DNA of 64,000 nucleotides. It comes from Variovorax sp. WS11 (GTDB lineage Bacteria; Pseudomonadota; Gammaproteobacteria; Burkholderiales; Burkholderiaceae_C). Location: contig NZ_JAAGOW010000001.1 of the NCBI RefSeq assembly GCF_010499245.1, positions 3,906,001-3,970,000 of the forward strand, given 5' to 3'. This document shows positions 34,078 through 49,558 of the stretch, piece after piece (position 1 is the first letter of the stretch; the number at the start of each line of letters is the position of its first letter). Under the pieces are notes generated by a model that saw only the letters and a list, made by a program, of their open reading frames with translations, did no database searches and was not told where the DNA came from. Position numbers and translations under genes: made by a program.

Positions 34078-34154
34078 GCGGCTGTAGCTCAGTTGGATAG
34101 AGTACTTGGCTACGAACCAAGGGGTCGTGGGTTCGAATCCTGCCAGCCGCACCA
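34078..34154 (+). tRNA. tRNA-Arg (anticodon ACG)
   Basis: A 77-nt cloverleaf: acceptor GCGGCTG with CAGCCGC, anticodon loop CTACGAA, T arm GTGGG-TTCGAAT-CCTGC, CCA encoded. It lies 61 bases after the CAT tRNA in the same direction, so they may be cotranscribed. Confidence 0.95.
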
Positions 34155-34172
34155 CTTTTTCACTGTGAATCA

Positions 34173-34206
34173 ACGGCTTAGAGGCTTATCCCTCTAAGCC
34201 GTTTTT
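34173..34206 (+). terminator. intrinsic terminator after the two tRNAs
   Basis: A 12-bp perfect stem (ACGGCTTAGAGG at 34173-34184 with its complement at 34191-34202), a 6-nt loop and a T-run to 34206. It closes the tRNA transcript. Confidence 0.9.
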
Positions 34207-34259
34207 CTTTGCGTGGGGACTTTTGGGGGGCCGCGCCAGTTCCATCTGGGCGGCCGCTG

Positions 34260-34723
34260 CTATGAAGAATGGCGTCGGTCCGAGGCGAGGCGCAAGGCCA
34301 CGCGTTCCGCAAAGCCGGTCAGAAGACGCGCGTCGGCCGAATGGAACCACGTGACGGCGCCGTTGCGGCGCCGCACCAGCAGGCGGGGCGCGATGATGCG
34401 GTCGACCCAAGGCCAGTGCACCAGCTTGAGCTGCGCCACGTTCGCTGCGCTTTCGCGCTTGTTCCACAGCCAGGTCTGCGTGAGCACGTCGCCTTCGAGC
34501 CGCGTGCGGCTGTAGACGATCCAGTAGCCGACCCACGCGATGCAGACCGCGGCGCCGCCGAACAACAACAGGCCCGGCGTCGACCACTCGGCGCTTCGCA
34601 GCGCAGGCAGGCTCCACAGCCCGAATCCGATCAGGTCGACGATCAGCACCACCGCCAGGATCCGCACCAAAGGCGGATAGGCGGGGCTCTCGAGCGGCCC
34701 ACCTGCGTCGGCCTCGGGTGCGC

Positions 34724-34727
<4 letters not shown>
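34260..34727 (-). CDS. hypothetical membrane protein after the TRAP permease
   Basis: A 155-aa protein I do not recognise. Two membrane helices lie near residues 20-70 (VRILAVVLIVDLIGFGLWSL and TPGLLLFGGAAVCIAWVGYW), then a soluble part with WLWNKRESAANVAQLKLVHW and DRIIAPRLLVRRRNGAVTWF, which looks like a small PH-like beta domain. The GTG start overlaps the stop of the TRAP large permease (GTGA), so it belongs to that operon. It might aid the transporter, but nothing in its sequence proves it. Confidence 0.65.
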
Positions 34728-36268
<1,541 letters not shown>

Positions 36269-36304
36269 TTCTTATCCTGGGAAGCGGTGCGGTTGGGGTG
36301 GTGC

Positions 36305-36844
36305 TTACTGCACCGGCTTCTCGTAGTGCGTGTCCATCTCGATCAGGCCGCGCAGGTAGGCAATGCGCTTGATCACCTCGGCCACGCCCTGCAGGAACAC
36401 GGCGCCGAAGCCCACGGGCATCATCAGCGCGGCCGGCCAGCGGATTAGGCCACCAATGTTTCCGGACATCTCGCCGCTCCTCAGCATGCCGAGGAAGAAG
36501 GGGAGCGTGAGCCAGAACAGCAGGCCCATCACGGGCAGCAGGAAGAAGATCAGGCCGAAGAGATCGACATACACCGGCCCGTGGCGCTTGAGCTTGCCGT
36601 AGATGATGTCCACCCGCACGTGCTCATTGAGCTTCAGTACCAGCGGCGCACCGAGCATCACGGTGGCGGCGAACAGATACCACTGGATCTCGAGCCAGGC
36701 GTTGGAGCTGAAGTCCAGGCCATAGCGCACGAAGGCATTGCCGGCGGAGATCAAGGAGGCGGCGAGCACGGCCCAGGCCGCCAGCTTGCCGAGCTGTGCG
36801 CTGATCCAGTCCATGGCCAGCGCGAACTTGAGGAATGCGGACAA
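36305..36844 (-). CDS. TRAP transporter small permease (DctQ)
   Basis: A 179-aa protein with four membrane helices (AAWAVLAASLISAGNAFVRY, WYLFAATVMLGAPLVL, LFGLIFFLLPVMGLLFWLT, WPAALMMPVGFGAVFLQG) and the DctQ motif NAWLEIQWYLFAA. It is the partner of the large permease downstream. The start is set at a TTG (36844), giving LSAFLKFALAMDWISAQLGK, because homologues begin this way and AAGAGA lies just upstream. ATG at about 36814 is an alternative. The upstream 153-bp gap is shared with the divergent SenA-like gene. Confidence 0.85.
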   Translation of the reverse strand: MSAFLKFALAMDWISAQLGKLAAWAVLAASLISAGNAFVRYGLDFSSNAWLEIQWYLFAATVMLGAPLVLKLNEHVRVDIIYGKLKRHGPVYVDLFGLIFFLLPVMGLLFWLTLPFFLGMLRSGEMSGNIGGLIRWPAALMMPVGFGAVFLQGVAEVIKRIAYLRGLIEMDTHYEKPVQ

Positions 36845-36997
36845 GGTATGTCTCTTTGGGGTGGTTTCGACGCCAGTCGGGTAGGGTCGGCGCAAAGCCG
36901 GCAATGTTACCGCGCCGCTGCCGAACGCCGGCCGAAGGCGAGCGGCGGGTTTACCCGGGGAAGTCCCTCCGCATCGCGCGCGTGGCCATAATGGCCG

Positions 36998-38290
36998 ATG
37001 CCTTCGAGCCCGCCGTCCGGCACGCCTTTCGGCGCTTCCGGCCTGCCTCATTCCATCGATTCGCCCGAGATGCGCCGCGCAGGCCGCGAGCTGCTCTCGC
37101 TGGCCCTGATCGACGCGCGCAACCACACGCTGCACCTGCTGTCGCTCTACGAGCAGGCACTGGGCTCGGGAACACTGGCCGTGCCGCGGCAGGAGGACAT
37201 CGATCCGCCGCTCTGGCTGGCCGGCCACATCGGCTGGTTCGCCGAGTGGTGGATCGCGCGCAACACGCAGCGTGCCTTCGGTGCCGAATGCCCGGTGCGG
37301 CCCACGCGCCTGGCCGCCATCGAGCCGGAGGCCGACGGCTGGTGGAACCCGGCGCAGGTCGAGGCGAAGCAGCGCTGGTCGCTGGAGCTGCCCGACCTCG
37401 AGCAAACCAAGGCCTACCTGCTCGACACGCTGGAGAGCACGCTGGAACTGCTGGAGCATGCGGTCGAGACCGATGCCGGCCTTTACTTCTATCGGCTGGC
37501 GCTGTTCCACGAAGACCTGCGCGGCGAGCAGCTGGTGGTGATGGCGCAGACCCTCGGCCTGCCGTTGGGCATCGAGGCGCGGCCCGCGCCGGTGGAGCAC
37601 GAGCCGCTGGTGCTGCCGGCCACCGCATGGACGCTCGGTTTCGACGAGGCCGGCTTCGCCTTCGCGCAGGAGCGCGGCCGGCGCACGCTGGAGGTGCCGG
37701 AATTCGAGATCGATGCCCAGCCCGTCACCTGGAGCCAGTACGTGGAGTTCGTCGACGACGGTGGCTACGACCGCGAAGAATTCTGGCTGCCGGGCGGGCT
37801 CGCCTGGCTCGCGGCCCAGACCGAGGGCCGGCGCGGCCCGCGCCATGTGGAGCAGATCGGCGCGGCGCGCCGCGGCAGCGGCGGCTCGGTGCTGCAGCAG
37901 CGCTTCGGCCGCCCGATGCGCGCGGCCGGCAACCAGAGCGTGGTGCATGTGAGCTGGTGGGAGGCCGACGCCTGGGCGCGCTGGGCCGGGCGCCGTCTCG
38001 CGACCGAGGTCGAATGGGAGATCGCCGCGCACCAGGCCGCGCGGCGCGGCTTCCGCTGGGCCGACGTGCACGAGTGGACCGCGGGCACCCTGCAGCCTTG
38101 GCCCGACTTCCGCGCCGATCCCTGGAGCGCGGGCACCGAGTTCGACCCGCAGCCTGCTTTCGGCACGGCGCGCGTGCTGCGCGGCGCTTCTGCTGCGACC
38201 CGCGCGCGCCTGCGTTCACCCAAGCGCCGCGGCTTTGCCTGGCCGGAGCGGGACGACGGGTTCTTCGGATTTCGCACCTGCGCGTTCTGA
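36998..38290 (+). CDS. SenA/EgtB-like protein (DinB_2 plus formylglycine-generating-enzyme-like domain)
   Basis: A 430-aa protein. An N-terminal DinB-like helical domain has LARGE His-bearing motif GHIGWFAEWW, then LFHEDLRGEQLVVMAQTLG near residue 168. A C-terminal sulfatase-modifying/EgtB fold has VTWSQYVEFVDDGGYDREEF, NQSVVHVSWWEADAWARWAG and the tail DDGFFGFRTCAF. This layout and the tail fit SenA, the non-haem-iron selenoneine synthase first described in Variovorax, and its relative EgtB (ergothioneine). EgtB binds iron with a His pair in HxxxH plus one earlier His. Here HEDLR has Arg for the second His (codon CGC, one base from CAC). senB and senC are not adjacent. Start at 36998; an ATG at 37070 is possible. 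Confidence 0.75.
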   Translation: MPSSPPSGTPFGASGLPHSIDSPEMRRAGRELLSLALIDARNHTLHLLSLYEQALGSGTLAVPRQEDIDPPLWLAGHIGWFAEWWIARNTQRAFGAECPVRPTRLAAIEPEADGWWNPAQVEAKQRWSLELPDLEQTKAYLLDTLESTLELLEHAVETDAGLYFYRLALFHEDLRGEQLVVMAQTLGLPLGIEARPAPVEHEPLVLPATAWTLGFDEAGFAFAQERGRRTLEVPEFEIDAQPVTWSQYVEFVDDGGYDREEFWLPGGLAWLAAQTEGRRGPRHVEQIGAARRGSGGSVLQQRFGRPMRAAGNQSVVHVSWWEADAWARWAGRRLATEVEWEIAAHQAARRGFRWADVHEWTAGTLQPWPDFRADPWSAGTEFDPQPAFGTARVLRGASAATRARLRSPKRRGFAWPERDDGFFGFRTCAF

Positions 38291-38359
38291 TTGCCGCCTC
38301 GGCAGGCGCGCGCTGGGGAACCGGGATCGGCACCTATGCAGATGGCAGAGGGTGTTGGA

Positions 38360-44788
<6,429 letters not shown>

Positions 44789-45155
44789 GAGAAACCTCGG
44801 GAATGCAACGAGACGCGCGCAAGCAACAGGCGTGCATGCATGACCGTGTTCGCCGGATTCGCTGCACTCCCTCCGATCACGGTTTTGACACGTTTTGCGA
44901 GGTTGATGAGTAGGTGAAAACGTTAAAACCATCTCGGAGAAAACGCCGTCGAGCGACCTCGTCAGACCCCGCCTCATGCGCGCCAACCCCGCGTCCCGGT
45001 ACGTATTTCCCCGCACCGGCAGGTCAGATTCCGTTCAGTGCCGGCGCACGAGCATCGGACCGCCCGGCAGTTCCCGGCCGGGCGCATGAACGCACGGCGC
45101 CCTGTTCTCACGCATGGGTTGCCGCCGAGAACCGGAGACAACACGCAGCTAGCCC
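44789..45155. promoter_or_regulatory. 367-bp divergent intergenic region, NRPS / TctB
   Basis: No gene is evident. TTGACA lies at 44885-44890. ACGTTTT (44890-44896) and AAAACGT (44917-44923) form an inverted repeat with a 20-bp spacer, a possible operator. A second A/T-rich patch (GTTAAAACC) follows. Gene-proximal Shine-Dalgarno sequences are GAGG for the NRPS and CGGAGAC for tctB. No riboswitch or small RNA could be recognised. Confidence 0.45.
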
Positions 45156-45578
45156 ATGAACAACCGAAATCTTTCCAGAGGACTTTTCCTCATCGCGATC
45201 TCGCTCGCCTTCGGCCTGCAATCCTTGCGTTACCCGATCGGTGATTTCAGCCGCGCCGGGCCCGGGCTGTTCCCGGCCCTGGTGAGCTTCCTGCTCTTCC
45301 TGATCGGCCTGGCGACCGTGATCCGCTCGCGCTTCGTCGAGCGCGTGCACCTGGACCTCAACTTCAAGAACATCGCCATCATCATTGGGAGCCTCTGCGG
45401 ATTCGCGGTGATCTCGATGGTCGTGAACATGATCGCGGGCATCGTCTTCATGGTGTTCTTCTCCACCTTGGCCGGCACCTCCTATTCGTGGTGGCGCAAC
45501 GTCAAGATCGCCGCCGGCCTGGTCACCATGGCCCTGGTGCTTCAAAAACTCCTCGGCCTGAACCTGCCGCTCTACTGA
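45156..45578 (+). CDS. tripartite tricarboxylate transporter small subunit (TctB family)
   Basis: A 140-aa protein with four membrane helices and the TctB-type N-terminal loop PIGDFSRAGPGLFPALVSFL. In tripartite tricarboxylate transporters TctB is the small membrane subunit and TctA the large one. The stop overlaps the tctA start (TGATG). No TctC binding protein lies nearby; in Burkholderiales these are often encoded elsewhere in large numbers (Bug proteins). Confidence 0.88.
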   Translation: MNNRNLSRGLFLIAISLAFGLQSLRYPIGDFSRAGPGLFPALVSFLLFLIGLATVIRSRFVERVHLDLNFKNIAIIIGSLCGFAVISMVVNMIAGIVFMVFFSTLAGTSYSWWRNVKIAAGLVTMALVLQKLLGLNLPLY

Positions 45579-47083
45579 TGGACGTCCTGCACAACCTGGC
45601 GTTCGGCTTCTCGCACGCCCTGACCATTCAGAACCTGATGTTCTGCGCCCTCGGCTGCACGGTGGGCACGCTCGTCGGCCTGCTGCCCGGCCTGGGGCCG
45701 CTGGCCACCATCAGCCTGCTGCTGCCGCTGACCTATTCCATCCCGACCGGCGGCGCGCTCATCATGCTGGCCGGCATCTACTACGGCGCGCAGTACGGGG
45801 ACAGCGTGAGCGCCATCACGATGAAGATCCCGCACGCCAGCAGCATCGTGGCCTGCATCGACGGCTACGCGATGACGCTGAAAGGCAAGACCGGCCTGGC
45901 CCTGTTCACCGCCGGCGTCTCCAGCTTCATCGGCGGCACGATCGCCATCGTGGTGCTCGCGTGGATGGCACCCATGCTGGGCGAAGTGGCCTTCCTGTTC
46001 GGGCCCGCGGATTACTGCGCCATGATGCTGGTGGGCTTCGTGTGCGTGAGCTTCGTCACCACCGGCAGCTTGCTCAACGGCCTGGCCATGTGCCTGATCG
46101 GCGTGCTGCTGGGCCAGATCGGGACCGACGTGAACAGCGGCACCGCGCGCTTCACCATGGACCTGCCCTTCCTGATAGACGGCGTCGGCATCGTGAGCAT
46201 CGCGCTGGGCTGCTTCGGCATTGCCGAGATCACAAAGAACCTCGACGCCCGCGAGGAGCGCTCGCCCTTCAACGGCAAGATCCACCTGATCCCGACCTGG
46301 CAGGAGTTCAAGCGGATCCTCCCCAGCGCCCTGCGCGGCGGGGCGATCGGCTCCTTCCTGGGCATCCTGCCCGGCGGCGGCCCGACCATCGCCCAGTTCG
46401 CCGCGTATGCGCTCGACAAGAAGGTCAGCAAGTACAAGCACGAGATCGGCACCGGCTGCATCGAAGGCGTGGCCGGCCAGGCCGCGGCCGACGAAGCGGC
46501 AGCGCGCACCAGCTTCATTCCGCTGATGAGCATCGGCATCCCCGAGAACCCGGTGATGGCACTGATGCTGGCGGCCTTCGTCATCAAGGGCATCCAGCCG
46601 GGGCCGAACATGATCGCCAGCCACCCCGACCTGTTCTGGGGCCTGGTGGCCAGCATGTGGGTGGGCAACGTCTTCCTGCTGGTGCTGAACGTGCCGCTGG
46701 TTCGCTACTGGCTGTCGGTGTTCAAGATCCCCTACAGCGTGCTGTTCCCTTCGATCCTGTTCTTCTGCTGCATCGGCACCTACAGCGTGAACAACAACCT
46801 GGAGGACGTCTTCATCACGGCCGGGTTCGGCTTCATCGGCTACATGTTCATGCGGCTGGAGCTGGATGCCGCGCCGCTGATGCTCGGCTTCATCCTCGGC
46901 CCGATGCTGGAAGAGAACTTCCGTCGCGCGCTGCTGCTGAGCCGCGGGAGCTTCACGATGTTCTTCACGCGGCCCATCAGCGGCACCTTGCTGGCCTTGA
47001 TCGGCGTCTTCGTCACCTGGCAGGTGCTCGCGTTCTTCCTCCAGGCCCGGAAGAGGAGCGCCCTGCAGCAGCCGGTGGTATAG
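45578..47083 (+). CDS. tripartite tricarboxylate transporter large permease (TctA family)
   Basis: A 501-aa TctA-type permease with about 12 helices. Signature stretches are GTLVGLLPGLGPLATISLLL, the YYGAQYGDSVSAITMKIPH motif, and the second glycine-rich motif GSFLGILPGGGPTIAQFAAY. It imports a carboxylate such as citrate or a related acid, driven by an ion gradient with a periplasmic TctC. The ATG overlaps the tctB stop. A convergent YceI gene follows after 19 bases. Confidence 0.93.
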   Translation: MDVLHNLAFGFSHALTIQNLMFCALGCTVGTLVGLLPGLGPLATISLLLPLTYSIPTGGALIMLAGIYYGAQYGDSVSAITMKIPHASSIVACIDGYAMTLKGKTGLALFTAGVSSFIGGTIAIVVLAWMAPMLGEVAFLFGPADYCAMMLVGFVCVSFVTTGSLLNGLAMCLIGVLLGQIGTDVNSGTARFTMDLPFLIDGVGIVSIALGCFGIAEITKNLDAREERSPFNGKIHLIPTWQEFKRILPSALRGGAIGSFLGILPGGGPTIAQFAAYALDKKVSKYKHEIGTGCIEGVAGQAAADEAAARTSFIPLMSIGIPENPVMALMLAAFVIKGIQPGPNMIASHPDLFWGLVASMWVGNVFLLVLNVPLVRYWLSVFKIPYSVLFPSILFFCCIGTYSVNNNLEDVFITAGFGFIGYMFMRLELDAAPLMLGFILGPMLEENFRRALLLSRGSFTMFFTRPISGTLLALIGVFVTWQVLAFFLQARKRSALQQPVV

Positions 47084-47102
47084 GGACCTGTCGACACATG
47101 AA

Positions 47103-47798
47103 TCACGGCGCGGTCTCCGTGGCATGCAGGTCGAAGCGCAGGCTCAGGCGGTCCTGCACCTGGATGGCGCCGCCCAGCACCGAGAAGGGCACGATGCCGA
47201 ATTCGGACTGGTCGAATTCCAGCTCGCCGCTGACCCGCATCTCGCCGCGTCCCGCAGCGACTCGCGCCGGCACCTCGAAGTGGCGGGTCTGGCCGTGCAG
47301 CGTGATGGCCACATCCAGCCGCGCGTCGGCGCGTGTCTTCACACCGATCAGCGCGAAGGGAAAGCGCTGCACCTCCAGCACCTTGTCGAGCATGTTGGTG
47401 CGCGTCGCCGCGATGTCGGCCTCGCCGGGCTGGGTGTCCAGGCCCGCCTCGGCGCGCAGCGCCGGCTCGTCGACCGAGAGCTCGGCCAGCGGCAGGTACA
47501 CGTCGGCGCGGCCGTCCCCGAGTGCGACCAGGCCCTGCACGCCGCGGCTGGCGACGACGTGGTCGTGCCCCAGCCGCGCCAGCGATCCGCCGCGGCGCAC
47601 GGTGATGGCGACCAGCGAGCGCGCGGGCTCGATGCGATAGACCGGCTGCCCGCGCGACAGCGCCTGCTCGTAGAACGCCCGCGGGAATTCGGCCGGAGCC
47701 GTGGCGGGCGCCTGGGGCGCGGCCTCGCGCAGTGGCGGCGTACAGGCCGCGAGCAGCGTGGCCAGCAGGGCGAGGGCGCAGAGAGCTCGCCGCGGCAT
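47103..47798 (-). CDS. YceI family lipoprotein
   Basis: A 231-aa protein. The signal ends in a lipobox (LLATLLAAC), so it is probably a lipoprotein. The rest is a YceI-type beta barrel that binds polyisoprenoids in known members: VYRIEPARSLVAITVRRGGS, HDHVVASRG, and FDQSEFGIVPFSVLGGAIQV. It overlaps by one base with the upstream YceI gene. It is the last gene of the cytochrome b561-YceI-YceI operon. Confidence 0.85.
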   Translation of the reverse strand: MPRRALCALALLATLLAACTPPLREAAPQAPATAPAEFPRAFYEQALSRGQPVYRIEPARSLVAITVRRGGSLARLGHDHVVASRGVQGLVALGDGRADVYLPLAELSVDEPALRAEAGLDTQPGEADIAATRTNMLDKVLEVQRFPFALIGVKTRADARLDVAITLHGQTRHFEVPARVAAGRGEMRVSGELEFDQSEFGIVPFSVLGGAIQVQDRLSLRFDLHATETAP

Positions 47799-48358
47799 CA
47801 GGAGGCCTTGCGGAGTCGGATGCGGAATTTGATGGTCACGTCAAGGCCGATGACGTTCGTCGCCGCCCACTCGCCGGTGCCGATGCCGAAGGGCAGCCGC
47901 TTCACGATGAACTCGCCCTGCATGCTCGCGCCATCGGCCGCACCGCTCCAGCTGAAGGGCACCTCGACGGCCTGATGCACCCCCTTCAGGCTCAGCGTGC
48001 CGCGCGCGAGGTAGCTGTTGCCCTGCACGCGGCGGATCTCGGTGGTGCGGAACTCGGCCTGCGGATGGCGCGCGAAGTCGAACCATTCGGGACCGGCGAT
48101 GGCCTTGTTGATGTCCGCGTTCGCCATGTCGGCGCTCGCGACGCCGATGCGAACCTCGAGGCGGCCGTCGGCCGGACGCTCGGGGTCGAAGTCCAGCCGC
48201 ACCTCGAAGTTCTTGAACACGCCCGGTGCCGGGGTTCCCTCGAAGGTCGCGGCGAAATCGAGCCGGCTCGCGGCCGGGTCCATCTTCCAGTCGGCGGCGA
48301 AGGCGGGCGCCAGCGCGGCCGAGGCGAGCAGCAGGGTGAGGCAGGCCAGGCGGGTCAT
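47798..48358 (-). CDS. YceI family periplasmic protein
   Basis: A 186-aa protein with signal peptide MTRLACLTLLLASAALAPAF (cleavage at AFA-A). The mature part is a single YceI domain: DWKMDPAASRLDFAATFEG, DINKAIAGPEWFDFARHPQA and IGTGEWAATNVIGLDVTIKF. The ATG overlaps the stop of the cytochrome b561 gene (ATGA). YceI with cytochrome b561 is a widespread pairing, thought to concern isoprenoid quinone handling or redox in the envelope; the exact role is not settled. Confidence 0.9.
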   Translation of the reverse strand: MTRLACLTLLLASAALAPAFAADWKMDPAASRLDFAATFEGTPAPGVFKNFEVRLDFDPERPADGRLEVRIGVASADMANADINKAIAGPEWFDFARHPQAEFRTTEIRRVQGNSYLARGTLSLKGVHQAVEVPFSWSGAADGASMQGEFIVKRLPFGIGTGEWAATNVIGLDVTIKFRIRLRKAS

Positions 48359-48948
48359 GAAGCGCGTCTCCTGGTGGGCAGCATCTGCGTGAGCACCTCG
48401 TCGCGCTGGATGAAGTGATGCCGCAGCGCCGCGCCGATGTGCACGACGAGCAGGGCGGCGAGGGCGATGCCCAGCGAGAGATGCACGATCGCCGCAAGAT
48501 CGGTCGCGGCCTTGTCGGCTGCCGCGATCACCGGCAGCGGCCATTGCCAAAAGATGCGGAAGGGCATGCCGGAGGTGGACTGCACGACCCAGCCGCTGAG
48601 CGGCAGCGCGAGCATCAGCACATAGAGCAGCACGTGGCTGGCGTGCGCCGCGATGCGTTCCCACGCGGGCATGTGCGCGGGCAGGGCGGGTGCCGGCGGC
48701 GCGAGCAGCCGCCACGCGAGGCGCAGCAACACCAGCGCGAGCACCAGCACGCCGATTGACTTGTGCCAGACGAAGAGATCCAGCTTGGTCGGGGAGAGCC
48801 GCCAGCCGACCGCCAGCCAGCCGAGCGCGAACTGGACGAGGATCAGCAGCGCAATCAGCCAGTGGAAGAACTTGACGCCGCCGTTCCAGGCGGCAGGCGC
48901 CGGCCCGGCACGGCGGCGGGCGTCGATGGAGCTGGGTTTGGGCCGCAT
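48355..48948 (-). CDS. cytochrome b561 family protein
   Basis: A 197-aa integral membrane protein with four helices. Candidate haem-binding His residues are in VKFFHWLIALLILVQFALGW, FVWHKSIGVLVLALVLLRLA, ERIAAHASHVLLYVLMLALP and HLSLGIALAALLVVHIGAAL. The motif PLSGWVVQSTSGMPFRIFW is typical. It is the first gene of the three-gene operon, with its promoter to the right. It probably passes electrons between quinol and an envelope acceptor. Confidence 0.92.
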   Translation of the reverse strand: MRPKPSSIDARRRAGPAPAAWNGGVKFFHWLIALLILVQFALGWLAVGWRLSPTKLDLFVWHKSIGVLVLALVLLRLAWRLLAPPAPALPAHMPAWERIAAHASHVLLYVLMLALPLSGWVVQSTSGMPFRIFWQWPLPVIAAADKAATDLAAIVHLSLGIALAALLVVHIGAALRHHFIQRDEVLTQMLPTRRRAS

Positions 48949-49077
48949 GCTGCGCTTGTACCGGCTGTGCCGCCTGCGTACAAGGGCTGCCGGCGTCGAC
49001 GGGCCTTGGTTTTTTTGCCGTGTCTATAACCAGATTCGGCTCGTTTGACAAGAGCACTTCTGAAGGAGGCGCCTGGC

Positions 49078-49317
49078 ATGCCTGCGCGCGACACTCCTGC
49101 CCCGAGGACCCCCGGAAGCATGACGAAGAAGATCCAGCTCAACGACGAACAGTGGCGCACGCTCGAAGCGCTGCGCGACGCCATTGCCAAGCGGCACCCC
49201 ACCGAGACCATCAAGGTTTCCAGCCGCCTGCGCTCCAACGGCCTGGTGACCACCGACCGCCAAGGCACCTGCATGCTGACCGACCTGGGGCTCAGCCGCC
49301 TGAACCAGGGGCGCTGA
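49078..49317 (+). CDS. small hypothetical protein
   Basis: A 79-aa protein I do not recognise. Its core KKIQLNDEQWRTLEALRDAI with TNGLVTTDRQGTCMLTDLG-like sequence (actual SNGLVTTDRQGTCMLTDLG) looks like a small winged-helix fold. ATG 49078 was chosen because AAGGAGG lies 8 bases upstream; a TTG at 49045 and an ATG at 49120 are less likely. It stands alone and ends before a weak hairpin with a T-run. Confidence 0.65.
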   Translation: MPARDTPAPRTPGSMTKKIQLNDEQWRTLEALRDAIAKRHPTETIKVSSRLRSNGLVTTDRQGTCMLTDLGLSRLNQGR

Positions 49318-49350
49318 GGCGGTCGTGAGCGGGAGGGGGGCAGCGATGAA

Positions 49351-49372
49351 CGAGAGCCAATTCTCGCTTTTT
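49351..49372 (+). terminator. weak intrinsic terminator
   Basis: Stem CGAGA (49351-49355) with TCTCG (49362-49366), 6-nt loop, followed by C and five T. It lies 34 bases after the small hypothetical gene. The rest of the 240-bp gap up to 49558 shows no other recognisable element. Confidence 0.5.
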
Positions 49373-49558
49373 GTCGCATTCGCCTGACGCCGCCCCAAGG
49401 CATTTCTAGCATTCGACGGTCGCCGAGCCCTCCGGGGTTCCATGCGCTTTGTCGAAGAACGGCTCCGGCGTTCGAAGAGCATGGCCACGGCTCGAGGCGG
49501 CATTGCCTGCCACGTGCGGCTCGCCCGCGTGGGTCCTTGAACGACCGAGACCTCCCCC

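Noticed and set aside
34186..34617. A 143-codon minus-strand frame over the 3' end of the TRAP operon
   Set aside because: It overlaps the 155-residue membrane protein in another frame and the tRNA terminator; the latter gene has coupling to dctM and membrane helices.
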